Assembly (NCBI RefSeq): GCF_039545135.1
Contig: NZ_BAABRU010000012.1
Coordinates: forward strand, 124,001 to 188,000
DNA length: 64,000 bases
Direction: 5' to 3'
From: Herpetosiphon gulosus
GTDB taxonomy: Bacteria; Chloroflexota; Chloroflexia; Chloroflexales; Herpetosiphonaceae
The position numbers and the translations under genes were made by a program. Below, in pieces: positions 42,556 through 52,261 of the stretch. The first letter of the stretch is position 1. Every line of letters begins with the position of its first letter. The notes under the pieces are model-generated. The model ran no database searches. It was given only the letters and a program-made list of their open reading frames with translations, and was not told the DNA's origin.

Positions 42556-44709
42556 ATGACCAAGCGACGATCCGTGCTACGGATCTCCTCGCGGCAACGA
42601 ACTCACTTTCAAGCCAATCCTTGGCGAATTCGGCGCATGATCACCGAGTTGCATGCGCTGCACGAGATTCGCCACGCGATTAACCAGGCCTTGGAATTGG
42701 ATACGGTGCTAGAGGAGATTTATAGTCAAACATCGCGATTAATGGATACCCGCCAATTTTACTTGGCGTTATACTCGCCTGAACAAGAATTGATCGAGTT
42801 TGCCTTGGCAGTTGAAAATGGCCAGCGCGTCTCTTGGCCGGCCCGCCCTTATGCCAATGGCTTAACCGAATGGATTTTGCAGCATCGCCGCCCCCTGCGG
42901 ATCAACGCCCATAACCTTGATCCTGCGGTTGCACCGATTATCGTTGGGCAACCTGTCCAATCATTTTTAGGGGTTCCAATTGTGCTTGGTGAGCAGGTTC
43001 TCGGGGTTATGAGTGTACAATCGGTCGAACGAGCCGAGGCCTATTCTGCCCATGATGAACAAATTTTGACCATGATCGCCGATCAGGCTGCTGTCGCGAT
43101 TGCCCATGCCAAGCGCTTTGCAGCGGTTGATCAACAGTTGCAAGTCCGCGTCGCCCAACTTGAAACCCTCGAAGCGACCATCCGCGATTTAAATGAAACC
43201 CTTGATGTCGATACGATTCTCAATCGCTTACTTGACCGTATCCAGCCCATTATGCATGCTGATGCTGGGATGGTGTGTTTGCTCGATACCGAACAGCAAC
43301 GCTTATATATCCGGGCAATTCAGGGCTACCCATCTGAAGTTCGGCGCTTCCAATTTGAGGGCTGGCCAATTGATCGTGGGATTGCTGGCTTAGTTGCTCG
43401 TACAGGCCAACCTGACTGGACTGCTGATATTCGTAATTCAAGTTACTATGTTAATTCGCGGCCAACCACATTAAGCCAAATGACGGTGCCAATTGTGCAT
43501 AGTGGCAAAGTTCTAGGCGTAATGATTCTCGAAAGTGATCGAGTTGGTACATTTAATGATGATACGACGCGCTTTGTAAGCCAAATTGCTGATCATGCGG
43601 CGCTTTCAATTCATAATGCCCATATTCATCAGCAAGCAGTTGAACAACAAGCATTGTTGGCTCAACGTTCACAACAACTTAATGAAGTGCTTCGGATCAG
43701 TCAAGCATTAAGCGCCAACCTTAATTTAAATGATCTACTACCCGAAATTGTTCGAGCGATTCAAGCAAGTTTGGGTTTTAATATTGCCTTACTGAGTTTA
43801 GTTGATCAAGAACGCCCGACCTTTATGCGCCGCCGTGCAGTGGTTGGCGTGCCTGATGAGCGCTGGTTTGAATTACGCGATCAATTAGTGCCAATTGAAT
43901 GGTATCGTAGCGTGATGCGCGAAGAATTTCGAATTAGCCGCTCGTATTATATTCCGCATAGCCATACCAGTTATACCGCCATTTGGGGCAGCAATACCGA
44001 TACCTATCGGCCTGATTTAGGCGAACGTCGGCCATATGAATGGCATCAAGATGATGCATTGTTTGTACCGTTGTACGATTCTGATAATAATTTAATTAGT
44101 ATTCTCTCAGTCGATGATCCACGTGATCGGCGGAAACCATCGTTTGAATCGGTGCAGGTATTAGAAATTTTTGCCACTCAAGCAGCAATCGCAATTGAAA
44201 ATGCCCATTTATATACAATTACTCAACAATTAGCAATAACCGATGGCTTAACTGGCTTGTTCAATCAACGCCATTTTATGACGATGCTTGATCGTGAAGT
44301 GGCATTGGCCTATCGCTACAACTATCCATTATCATTATTGGCTTTAGATATTGATTATTTCAAGCAATATAATGATAACTATGGCCACTTGGTTGGCAAT
44401 GTGCTGCTGCGCGATTTTGCACGGCTTATTTGCGAAAATGTGCGTGATGTTGATATTGTTTCGCGCAACGGCGGCGAAGAATTTACGATCATTTTGCCTA
44501 AAACTGACCAAGCAGGTGCAGTGTTGTTAGCCGAACGGCTGCGAATTCGCACTGCCGAACATCTTTTTGGCCAAGGCCATATTACGGTCAGCATCGGCGT
44601 TGCCACCCTCAACAACAATTGGGATGCCCATACGTTGCACGATCAAGCTGACCAAGCGCTGTATCGGGCCAAAAATTCTGGGCGTAATCTGGTTATCAGC
44701 GTCCCTTAA
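42556..44709 (+). CDS. multi-GAF diguanylate cyclase
   Basis: This protein of about 717 residues has three GAF-type sensor domains (about 30-190, 200-355 and 375-550) joined by helical linkers, and a C-terminal GGDEF domain (about 560-717) with RNGGEEFTIIL. The RxxD inhibitory I-site (RDVD) lies five residues before GGEEF, so product inhibition by c-di-GMP is likely. No transmembrane segment is seen; it is cytoplasmic. The start is uncertain: GTG at 42520 or ATG at 42556; the latter fits the promoter spacing better. Signals sensed are unknown. Confidence 0.88.
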   Translation: MTKRRSVLRISSRQRTHFQANPWRIRRMITELHALHEIRHAINQALELDTVLEEIYSQTSRLMDTRQFYLALYSPEQELIEFALAVENGQRVSWPARPYANGLTEWILQHRRPLRINAHNLDPAVAPIIVGQPVQSFLGVPIVLGEQVLGVMSVQSVERAEAYSAHDEQILTMIADQAAVAIAHAKRFAAVDQQLQVRVAQLETLEATIRDLNETLDVDTILNRLLDRIQPIMHADAGMVCLLDTEQQRLYIRAIQGYPSEVRRFQFEGWPIDRGIAGLVARTGQPDWTADIRNSSYYVNSRPTTLSQMTVPIVHSGKVLGVMILESDRVGTFNDDTTRFVSQIADHAALSIHNAHIHQQAVEQQALLAQRSQQLNEVLRISQALSANLNLNDLLPEIVRAIQASLGFNIALLSLVDQERPTFMRRRAVVGVPDERWFELRDQLVPIEWYRSVMREEFRISRSYYIPHSHTSYTAIWGSNTDTYRPDLGERRPYEWHQDDALFVPLYDSDNNLISILSVDDPRDRRKPSFESVQVLEIFATQAAIAIENAHLYTITQQLAITDGLTGLFNQRHFMTMLDREVALAYRYNYPLSLLALDIDYFKQYNDNYGHLVGNVLLRDFARLICENVRDVDIVSRNGGEEFTIILPKTDQAGAVLLAERLRIRTAEHLFGQGHITVSIGVATLNNNWDAHTLHDQADQALYRAKNSGRNLVISVP

Positions 44710-44769
44710 TCGTCAGGTTTTTTGCGGTCGTGCTAGAATGGCAAGAGCAACACAACCAAGGAGTGTACT

Positions 44770-45531
44770 ATGCCATCAACTTTGCCGATTATTGGGATAC
44801 CGTGCGCAACCTATGCCCGCCCACATCCCTATCCCCTCGCTCATGGCAATAACGAAACCTATATTCGGGCAGTTGAAGTTGCAGGTGGCGTGCCGCTCTT
44901 GATTCCTTTGGTGCAGCACGAGGCCACGCTGTTAGCGGCATTTCAGGCTGTCGATGGGTTGTTATTCGCTGGCGGCGTTGATCTCGACCCAGCCTACTAT
45001 AGCGAGGAGCCGCATCCAGCGCTTGGTTCAGTCAACCGCGAACAAGATCGGGTTGAGATGCAGCTTTTGGCTTGGGCCAAGCAATTTCATAAGCCAGTTT
45101 TTGCCATTTGCCGTGGCTTTCAGCTGTTGAATGTGGCCTATGGCGGCACGCTCTATCAAGATTTGCCCTCGCAGTATCAGCCAAATCTCAACCATGATGA
45201 ATCGTTTACCCGCCAACAACGCGATTTGCCAGCCCACGAATTGCGCCTCGCTAATGATTCCAAATTGGCTGAGCTCCTTGGCACAACTCCCTTTGCCGTT
45301 AATACGATGCATCATCAAGGGGTCAAAGATCTGGGGACTGAACTGCAGGCAGTTGGTTGGTCGGATGATGGCTTGATTGAAGCTGTCGAAGATCCTCAAC
45401 GTCCATGGGTTGTTGGCGTGCAGTGCCACCCCGAAGAGTTGGTACGCGGCGAGGATTTGCGCTGGCAGGCAATTTTTAAGGCCTTTGTTGAAGCAGCCAA
45501 AGCATCTCGCAACGAGGCGATTCAGGCATGA
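44770..45531 (+). CDS. class I glutamine amidotransferase-like peptidase C26
   Basis: This 253-residue protein is similar to gamma-glutamyl-gamma-aminobutyrate hydrolase (PuuD) and related C26 peptidases. The nucleophile elbow is AICRGFQLLNV (Cys about 118) and the His-Glu pair is in VQCHPEE. It would hydrolyse a gamma-glutamyl bond. No polyamine genes are near, so the substrate is open. AAGGAG precedes the ATG. Its stop overlaps murI. Confidence 0.87.
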   Translation: MPSTLPIIGIPCATYARPHPYPLAHGNNETYIRAVEVAGGVPLLIPLVQHEATLLAAFQAVDGLLFAGGVDLDPAYYSEEPHPALGSVNREQDRVEMQLLAWAKQFHKPVFAICRGFQLLNVAYGGTLYQDLPSQYQPNLNHDESFTRQQRDLPAHELRLANDSKLAELLGTTPFAVNTMHHQGVKDLGTELQAVGWSDDGLIEAVEDPQRPWVVGVQCHPEELVRGEDLRWQAIFKAFVEAAKASRNEAIQA

Positions 45532-46292
45532 AACACCAGCCAATTGGCATGTTCGATTCGGGGGTTGGTGGCTTATCGACCTTGCGCGATCTGCGGACAC
45601 TCTTGCCGTACGAAGATATTATTTACTACGCCGATACTGGCAATTGCCCGTATGGCGGGCGTTCGCACGTAGAAATCGTGGCCTTATCCGAGCGGGTCAG
45701 CAATATTTTGCTCGAACGCGGGGTTAAATTGATTGTGGTGGCCTGCAACACTGCGACGCTGCATGCCGTTGATTATTTGCGCGAACACTTTAGGATCAGT
45801 TTCGTCGGTATGGAGCCTGGCATCAAGCCCGCGATTGCCCAAACCAAAACTGGCGTGGTTGGTGTGATGGCAACTCAAGCCACCGTCGCAGGTGAACGAT
45901 TTCAGCGCCTGATTGCCCGTTATGCAGGCGATGTCCAAGTTGTGCCGCAAGCCTGCCCAGGTTTGGTCGAATTAATCGAAGCCGGCGAGTTACAAAGTGA
46001 AACAACCCGCGAGGCCGTCGCGCGTTATGTTGCACCATTAATCAAGGCTGGTGCTGATACGATTGTGCTGGGCTGCACCCATTATCCATTTTTGCGCCCG
46101 TTGATTGCCGATGTTGCTGGGCCAAACGTTGCCTTGCTTGATACTGGTGCGGCGGTAGCTCGCCAAACCCAACGCCTGCTAGCAGCAGCCGATTTGCTCA
46201 ACCCACAAACGTCGCAAGGTCGCACCGAATGGCTCACCAGTGGTGATCCAGCTCATTTTGCTAAGATTCGGCAATGTTTAGAAATCGAGTAA
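45528..46292 (+). CDS. murI: glutamate racemase
   Basis: This 254-residue enzyme interconverts L- and D-glutamate for peptidoglycan. It has the N-terminal GMFDSGVGGLSTLRDL, the YADTGNCPYG segment, catalytic Cys in VACNTAT and Cys in LGCTHYP. It overlaps the preceding gene by four bases (ATGA). Confidence 0.96.
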   Translation: MKHQPIGMFDSGVGGLSTLRDLRTLLPYEDIIYYADTGNCPYGGRSHVEIVALSERVSNILLERGVKLIVVACNTATLHAVDYLREHFRISFVGMEPGIKPAIAQTKTGVVGVMATQATVAGERFQRLIARYAGDVQVVPQACPGLVELIEAGELQSETTREAVARYVAPLIKAGADTIVLGCTHYPFLRPLIADVAGPNVALLDTGAAVARQTQRLLAAADLLNPQTSQGRTEWLTSGDPAHFAKIRQCLEIE

Positions 46293-46296
46293 GCCT

Positions 46297-47664
46297 ATGA
46301 CGAGTTTAGATCTCAGGCTCACCCTTTCACGCAGCAGCGTGCCCGCAAACACTGGCGAACAAGTTTTGTATGTTTTGGCCGAGGTGGTTGGTCAAGGCAA
46401 AATTAACCAGCGTGCGCCTGTTCATTGTGTGTTGTTGGTTGATTGTTCGCCTTCGATGCGTGTACCAATCGCTGATGCGGCGTTGTTTCGCGAATTAATG
46501 CGCCGTGGTGCTGCCCACGAGGTCATGCTCGATGGTGTGCCAGTCTGGAAAATTCGCGATGATTTGATGGATGAGGTACGGCGACGCGCTCAAAGCCCAA
46601 GTCGTTGGCTGGGGCAGGCAGTTCGTGGCGCTGCTGAGCGCTTAAATGCCGATGATCAGCTTTCGATCATCGGCTTTGCTGAAAAAGCTCATGCGGTGCT
46701 CAAAGCCAAATCGCCAACTGATGTGGTGCGCTTGGAAGGCTCGGTTGCGATTCTCGAACGCGGCGACCTTGGTCGGAGCACACGGCTGGCTCCAGGCTTG
46801 CGCAGCACGATCGATCTGCTGGATAGCATGCCTAGCACTGGTTTTTCGCAACGGATCGTCGTGTTAACCGATGGCTTTGTTGAAGATGAGCAACAAGCCT
46901 TTGCCTACGCTCGGCATCTGGCCGCTCGCTCAATTCCAGTCTCGACGATTGGACTGGGGGTTGAGTTTCAAGAGCAATTGCTGATGAGTTTTGCTGATCA
47001 GAGTGGTGGTCAATCTAGCTTTATCACCGATCCCAGCGACTTACCAAACTTGCTTGATGTAGAGTTTGGCAAGGCTCATGCGATTATCGCTCAAAAGGCG
47101 CGGCTGGATTTGCGGCTTGCTCACGATGTACAAATCAAACGAATCTTGCGGATTCGACCAGCCTTGGGTGAAGTGCCAACCCCAGAATTTGAGGCGGGTT
47201 CGGGCAGTTTAAGTTTAGGCTCAATCGAACAACGCGCCAAAGCAGCATGGTTGCTTGAACTACGCATCCCCGACCATGTGCCAAATATTTATCGTTTGTT
47301 ACGACTTTCGTTGCAGGCCGACGATCCCCAAGGCCAAAGTTTGGAGCCAATCAACCGTGATGTCGTGATCGAATATCATCCTAATGCCGATCAAGCGCTT
47401 AACCCAGAGCTTGTAGCAATTTTAGAACGGGTGACGGCATGGCGCTTGCAAAATAAAGCCCTTGAGCAAGCGGCCCAAGGCGATCAAGCAGGCGCAACCC
47501 GCCAATTGCAGGCCGCAGTCACGCGCTTGGTCGATTTGGGCGAGCATGAATTAGCCAAACAAGCCGCTGCTGTTAGCCAAACGTTGCAAGAAACTGGCCA
47601 AATTAACCCTGAACAAACCAAAACTTTGCGCTATGCAACCAGAAGATTGACAGAAGAACGATAA
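46297..47664 (+). CDS. von Willebrand factor A protein 1
   Basis: This 455-residue cytoplasmic protein has a vWA domain with MIDAS motif DCSPS (Asp49, Ser51, Ser53), an unusual 45-residue insert after it (about 56-100), the MIDAS Thr in GRSTRLA and Asp in VLTDGF. A beta-rich region (about 255-360) and a C-terminal helical hairpin region (about 365-455) with TRQLQAAVTRLVDLGEHELA follow. The C-terminal half is shared with the two vWA proteins downstream. It starts four bases after murI but belongs by content to the following vWA/PP2C group. Confidence 0.88.
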   Translation: MTSLDLRLTLSRSSVPANTGEQVLYVLAEVVGQGKINQRAPVHCVLLVDCSPSMRVPIADAALFRELMRRGAAHEVMLDGVPVWKIRDDLMDEVRRRAQSPSRWLGQAVRGAAERLNADDQLSIIGFAEKAHAVLKAKSPTDVVRLEGSVAILERGDLGRSTRLAPGLRSTIDLLDSMPSTGFSQRIVVLTDGFVEDEQQAFAYARHLAARSIPVSTIGLGVEFQEQLLMSFADQSGGQSSFITDPSDLPNLLDVEFGKAHAIIAQKARLDLRLAHDVQIKRILRIRPALGEVPTPEFEAGSGSLSLGSIEQRAKAAWLLELRIPDHVPNIYRLLRLSLQADDPQGQSLEPINRDVVIEYHPNADQALNPELVAILERVTAWRLQNKALEQAAQGDQAGATRQLQAAVTRLVDLGEHELAKQAAAVSQTLQETGQINPEQTKTLRYATRRLTEER

Positions 47665-47744
47665 TCAGAAACATTCAAGTCATGTTATTCGTCCAAGAAC
47701 AAGGAATTTTTTGTTGTTCTAGACCTATTCAGAGGAGTTGACCT

Positions 47745-49391
47745 GTGTCTGAGCCGACTCAACCGATGACTGGTGGAACCCAACCTCTCAATCCGGCCAA
47801 CCAGCCTGAGGAACACGAACCCTTTGCGATTGGCACTGTGTTGAAGGATGTTTATCGGGTAACCGCCTTGCTGACCGATACTCCAACCTTGCGCGTCTAT
47901 CGAGTAGCGCTGTTAGAGCCATGGGATCATTGTGCTCGTTGCGGGGCCGCCTTACAAGCGAGCGATCAATTTTGCGAAGAGTGCGGGGCGCAGGTCGAAG
48001 AACAAACTGCTCTGTTACAAGAAACTCCGGCGGCGCAGCCAGTTGGCGCAGCTTTGCTTGATGATTTACCCGATGACCCCGCCAGAGCTGCCTTGCCCAC
48101 TGTGCGCGAGGTCTTTGTGGGTGAAGATTCACGGTTTGCGGTGTTGCCTGATGGCACGAGCTTGGTGCGTTTCGATACCTTGCTGAGCGAACCAAATACC
48201 TTTGTTGATCAAACTGATGCTGTCGATATTGGCATTCAGGTAGCTCGTGCCTTAGCTTATTTGCATCGTAATGGCTTGGCGCTGGGCCAATTAACCTTGG
48301 CTGATTTGGCTTTGACCAATAAGCGCGAAATCAAACTAGCCGATGCTGGGGCGATTCGCCGTTCGTTGGGCAAAGGAGATCAGCTCGATGATGTCGAGCA
48401 TTTAGGTTTAGTGCTAGAAAAAATGGCGGGAATTCAGCGCCAAACTCGCCGCCTTGATGATTCGAATAATCCTTCGCCGCTCGATAGTGCCTTTGCCACA
48501 ATTTTGAGCGATCTCCGTGCCAAGCGCATCACCGATGCTAGCATTTTGGCCCAAACCCTCGAAACCTTGCTGGCCGAACAAGCTACTCCGATCAGTTTAC
48601 GAGTACGGACTGGCTATGCTACCGATGTTGGCATGATTCGTGATCACAACGAAGATAGCGTGCTGACTTGGGATTTGCGTCTAAATTGGGATGCTAAGCC
48701 AGTCAATGTTGGCTTGTATGTGGTAGCTGACGGCATGGGTGGTCACGAAGGCGGCGAGGTCGCCAGTGGTTTGGCGATCACCACCACCGCCCAAACCCTC
48801 GTGCCAACCTTGCTCGATCCGCAGTTACATGCTGGGCCAGTTTCGAGCAAGCACCTTGCCGAATTGGTCAAGCAAGCAGCGTTTCAAGCCAATCAAGCGG
48901 TTTACGAAGAAAGTGTGCGCCGCAAAAACGATATGGGTACAACTCTGACTATGGCAGTAGTTGTCGGCGATCGAGCGATTGTTGGCAACGTTGGTGATAG
49001 CCGTACCTACCTTTATCGCGATGGCAAATTGCAGCGGATCAGCAAAGACCATTCGTTGGTTCAGCGCCTAATCGATATTGGTCAACTTGATCCTGATGAT
49101 ATTTATACCCACCCCCAACGCAACGCCATTCTCAAATCGCTTGGCGATAGCGGCGACCCTGGCACCGACACGTTTGAGGTGCAATTACAGCCTAACGATG
49201 CGCTATTTCTCTGCTCTGACGGCATGTGGGAGATGGTGCGAGACCCCAAAATGGCGGCGCTCTTCGCCGAACATGCCAACCCCGCCGATCTCTGCGATGC
49301 CTTGATTGAGGCTGGCAATGCTGGCGGCGGCGAAGATAACATCAGCGTGGTGGTGGTGCGTTTTGATGCCCTTCCAATAGTTGAACACTAA
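47745..49391 (+). CDS. PP2C phosphatase with N-terminal zinc ribbon and pseudokinase-like region
   Basis: This 548-residue protein has three parts. A zinc ribbon is formed by Cys63, Cys66, Cys77 and Cys80 (CARCG...CEECG). A region about 120-280 is like the C-lobe of a Ser/Thr kinase but lacks the catalytic loop: ALAYLHRNGLALGQLTLADLALTN replaces HRDxKxxN and LADAGA replaces DFG. A PP2C phosphatase (about 285-548) has all metal ligands: RDHNED, VADGMGGHEGG, GNVGDSR and GGEDN. GTG start with GAGGAG upstream. It probably removes phosphate from Ser/Thr on neighbours or vWA partners. The pseudokinase call is by eye. Confidence 0.85.
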   Translation: MSEPTQPMTGGTQPLNPANQPEEHEPFAIGTVLKDVYRVTALLTDTPTLRVYRVALLEPWDHCARCGAALQASDQFCEECGAQVEEQTALLQETPAAQPVGAALLDDLPDDPARAALPTVREVFVGEDSRFAVLPDGTSLVRFDTLLSEPNTFVDQTDAVDIGIQVARALAYLHRNGLALGQLTLADLALTNKREIKLADAGAIRRSLGKGDQLDDVEHLGLVLEKMAGIQRQTRRLDDSNNPSPLDSAFATILSDLRAKRITDASILAQTLETLLAEQATPISLRVRTGYATDVGMIRDHNEDSVLTWDLRLNWDAKPVNVGLYVVADGMGGHEGGEVASGLAITTTAQTLVPTLLDPQLHAGPVSSKHLAELVKQAAFQANQAVYEESVRRKNDMGTTLTMAVVVGDRAIVGNVGDSRTYLYRDGKLQRISKDHSLVQRLIDIGQLDPDDIYTHPQRNAILKSLGDSGDPGTDTFEVQLQPNDALFLCSDGMWEMVRDPKMAALFAEHANPADLCDALIEAGNAGGGEDNISVVVVRFDALPIVEH

Positions 49392-49403
49392 GAGGATGGA
49401 ATA

Positions 49404-50651
49404 ATGACTGAACCTGTAGCACTTTCGGCAGTTTGGAGCCGCGAACCCTTGCCAAGCGGCACAAGCCAAGTTAATTATGTTTTGATTCAAGCCAAACCAA
49501 ACCATGTTCCGACTGTCCAAGCGGCTCCGCCACTCAACTTCTGTTTGGTGCTTGATCGCTCTGGCTCGATGGCTGGCGATAAAATTCAACATTTGCGCGA
49601 AGCTGTGCGCGAAATTGTGGCCAACTTGCGCCCAATCGATGCAGTGAGCATTGTGTTGTTTGATGATACCTTGGAAGTTTTAGTGCCAGCCCGTTTGGCC
49701 GACGACCTGCCAGCCTTGCAAAATGCGATCGAATCAATTGACGAGCAAGGTGGCACGGCCATGTCATTGGGCTTGCAGGCAGGCCTTGCCGAGTTGCAAA
49801 AATTCCAAGCCGCAGATCGGGTTGGCCGCGTATTGCTCTTGACCGACGGCCAAACCTGGGGCGATGAAGACACTTGCCGCGATTTAGCCAAACAAATTGG
49901 CGATTTAGGTGTTTCGATCACGGCACTGGGCTTAGGCACTGAATGGAACGAAGCCTTACTCGACGATTTGGCTACCGCATCCAACGGCGAATCGGATTAT
50001 ATTGCCGACCCCAGCCAAATTAGCAAATATTTTCAACAAACCTTGCAAAGTGCCCAAACTACCACTGTAGTTAATGCCCGTTTGTTATTGCGCTTGCTGC
50101 CTGGGGTTACGCCACGAGCGGTTTATCGTGTCCAACCAAGCATCGCCAACCTTGGCTACAAGCCGATTGGTGAGCGCGAAGTCACGGTTAGCATTGGCGA
50201 AATTGCTGGCGATGGAGCCAGTGTTTTGGTTGATGTAATGCTGCCAGAGCGTGAAGCAGGCACATTCCGCATCGCCCAAGCCGAATTGCAATACGATGCG
50301 CCAGTGCTTGGCATCAAAGAAGGCAAAATTAAAATCGATATTCCCTTGAGCTTTAATCTTGATCCCAAGGCCAGTGTGGTTAATCCGCCAATTATGAACA
50401 CGGTCGAAAAAGTGACCGCCTTCAAATTGCAAACGCGGGCACTTTCCGAGGCCGAGGCGGGCAATATTGGCAGTGCGACCCAAAAATTACGCGCCGCCGC
50501 TACCCGCTTACTCGATTTGGGCGAAACTGAACTAGCGCAAACAATGGAACAAAGCGCTCAACAACTTGAGGCTGGTGGTCAAATCGCAGCCGCTGATCAA
50601 AAAGCCCTGCGTTATGCCACCCGCAAACTAACCCAAAAACTTGAAGAGTAA
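49404..50651 (+). CDS. von Willebrand factor A protein 2
   Basis: This 415-residue protein has a short beta N-terminus, a vWA domain (about 45-225) with intact MIDAS DRSGS (Asp51, Ser53, Ser55), GGTAMS and LLTDGQT, a beta domain (about 230-330) and a C-terminal helical repeat (about 335-415) with ATQKLRAAATRLLDLGETEL. It has no signal peptide, so it is cytoplasmic. It begins 12 bases after the PP2C gene with GAGGA upstream and is followed by a long repeat-filled gap before the third vWA gene. Confidence 0.9.
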   Translation: MTEPVALSAVWSREPLPSGTSQVNYVLIQAKPNHVPTVQAAPPLNFCLVLDRSGSMAGDKIQHLREAVREIVANLRPIDAVSIVLFDDTLEVLVPARLADDLPALQNAIESIDEQGGTAMSLGLQAGLAELQKFQAADRVGRVLLLTDGQTWGDEDTCRDLAKQIGDLGVSITALGLGTEWNEALLDDLATASNGESDYIADPSQISKYFQQTLQSAQTTTVVNARLLLRLLPGVTPRAVYRVQPSIANLGYKPIGEREVTVSIGEIAGDGASVLVDVMLPEREAGTFRIAQAELQYDAPVLGIKEGKIKIDIPLSFNLDPKASVVNPPIMNTVEKVTAFKLQTRALSEAEAGNIGSATQKLRAAATRLLDLGETELAQTMEQSAQQLEAGGQIAAADQKALRYATRKLTQKLEE

Positions 50652-50925
50652 TTACAGAGCATAGAACATAGAACATAGATGTAATGGTTTATGAGCTTAA
50701 CAACCGGTTCTCCTGCGCCCTCACCCCCAACCCCTCTCCCACTGCGGCGGGCGAGGGGAGCACTCGGCTCGCGGTTCCCCCCTCGCCGCGCGTGCGGGAG
50801 AAGGGGTTAGGGGGTGAGGGCATGGAGTTCATTACCAACCCAATGAATCATTACACATAGAACATAATGCTTGTTAATCTATGTTCTATGCTCTATGCTC
50901 TATGTTCCTATAAAGGAGATCACCA
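50652..50925. repeat. nested inverted-repeat element between vWA2 and vWA3
   Basis: The 274-base gap is a layered palindrome. Outer perfect 16-bp arms GAGCATAGAACATAGA (50658-50673) and TCTATGTTCTATGCTC (50878-50893); inside, TGTAATG (50681-50687) and CATTACA (50849-50855); innermost a CCCTCACCCCC...GGGGTGAGGG REP-like palindrome (50718-50820). No gene is present. The next start codon has AAGGAGAT just after the element. Confidence 0.75.
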
Positions 50926-52191
50926 ATGGCAGGTGAAGTTCAATTAACTGGTACGTTGGCTCGTCCGGCGTTGCCAGCCTTGCAAACCCAGCAGGTCGTT
51001 TATTTGCTGCTGGATATTACGGCAACACCAGCGGTTGCGCATGTTCAAATGCCAGTTAATGTGAGCTTCGTGCTCGATCATAGTGGCTCGATGAAGGGCG
51101 ACAAAATGCGCTGTGTGCGCGAAGCAACGCAACGCGCCTTGGGCTTGATGGGGCCACAAGATATTGTTTCGGTGGTCATTTTCGACCATCGCCGCGAAAC
51201 GATCATCAGTGCTCAACCTGTGCGCAACGTCGCTGCCCTGCAAGCCGAAGTTGGCAAAATTAAGGATGCAGGCGGTACAAAAATCGCCCCTGCGCTGGAA
51301 GCAGCCTTGAATGAAATTCGTCGCAGCCAAAATGCCAATACGATCAGCCGGATTATTTTGCTGACCGACGGCCAAACCGAGGGTGAACGTGATTGTTTGC
51401 GCTTGGCCGAGGAAATTGGCAAAGCCAGCGTGCCATTGACTGCGCTGGGGGTTGGCGATGATTGGAACGAAGATCTGTTGATTGAAATGGCTAATCGTTC
51501 AGGTGGCGTTGCCGAATATTTCAGCAATCCCAATGATATCGCCTCGTTCTTCCAAGGTGCAGTTCAGCAAGCGCAATCGGCAGTGGTGCAAAATTCAGCC
51601 TTGACCTTGCGCTTTGTGCAGGGAGTTGAGCCACGCGCACTTTGGCAAGTAACCCCATTAATTCAGCAATTGCCCTATCGCCCAATTAGCGATCGGGCGG
51701 TTGGCGTGAGTCTTGGCGATATTTCCAAAGACGAACATCGTATGGTACTAATCGAAATGCTGGTTGATCCCAAACAGGCGGGTCAATATCGGCTGGGTCA
51801 AATCGAAGTCAACTACGATATTCCTCAAATGCAGGTGGTTGGCGAAAAAGCTCGCTACGATGTGATGTTGAATTTTGTGGCTGATCCGGCGCAGGCAACT
51901 GGAGTTGTGCCGCAAGTGATGAATATCGTCGAAAAAGTTAGTGCCCACAAGCTGCAAACTCGCGCCTTAGAAGATTTGGCCGAGGGCAATATTGGCGCAG
52001 CCACCCAAAAGCTTCAGGGTGCAGTGACCCGCTTGCTCAACCAAGGCGAAACTGAGCTAGCCCAAACGATGCAACAAGAGATCGAAAATCTGCAAACCAA
52101 TGGGCAGATGACCTCAGCGGGCCAAAAAACGATCAAATTTGGTACGCGCAAAACCGTGCGGCTCAGCGACTTGGATTTACCAAAAAGTTAG
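50926..52191 (+). CDS. von Willebrand factor A protein 3
   Basis: This 421-residue cytoplasmic protein is a paralogue of vWA2: MIDAS DHSGS (Asp51, Ser53, Ser55), GGTKIAP, LLTDGQTEG, a beta domain (about 230-330), and the C-terminal helical repeat with ATQKLQGAVTRLLNQGETEL. The last 15 residues (TVRLSDLDLPKS region) differ. AAGGAG precedes the ATG. It closes the vWA/PP2C cluster; a hairpin follows. Confidence 0.9.
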   Translation: MAGEVQLTGTLARPALPALQTQQVVYLLLDITATPAVAHVQMPVNVSFVLDHSGSMKGDKMRCVREATQRALGLMGPQDIVSVVIFDHRRETIISAQPVRNVAALQAEVGKIKDAGGTKIAPALEAALNEIRRSQNANTISRIILLTDGQTEGERDCLRLAEEIGKASVPLTALGVGDDWNEDLLIEMANRSGGVAEYFSNPNDIASFFQGAVQQAQSAVVQNSALTLRFVQGVEPRALWQVTPLIQQLPYRPISDRAVGVSLGDISKDEHRMVLIEMLVDPKQAGQYRLGQIEVNYDIPQMQVVGEKARYDVMLNFVADPAQATGVVPQVMNIVEKVSAHKLQTRALEDLAEGNIGAATQKLQGAVTRLLNQGETELAQTMQQEIENLQTNGQMTSAGQKTIKFGTRKTVRLSDLDLPKS

Positions 52192-52208
52192 TAACCGCTA
52201 AGAACGCC

Positions 52209-52250
52209 AAGAGCACGAAGAAATCTCTGACATTGATTCTTCGTGCTCTT
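52209..52250. terminator. bidirectional hairpin, CACGAAG repeat family
   Basis: A perfect 14-bp stem AAGAGCACGAAGAA (52209-52222) / TTCTTCGTGCTCTT (52237-52250) with a 14-base loop lies between the convergent vWA3 and TspO-like genes. Related arms occur at 55245-55358, 39641, 13004 and 40590. Confidence 0.8.
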
Positions 52251-52261
52251 CGTGGTTTTAG

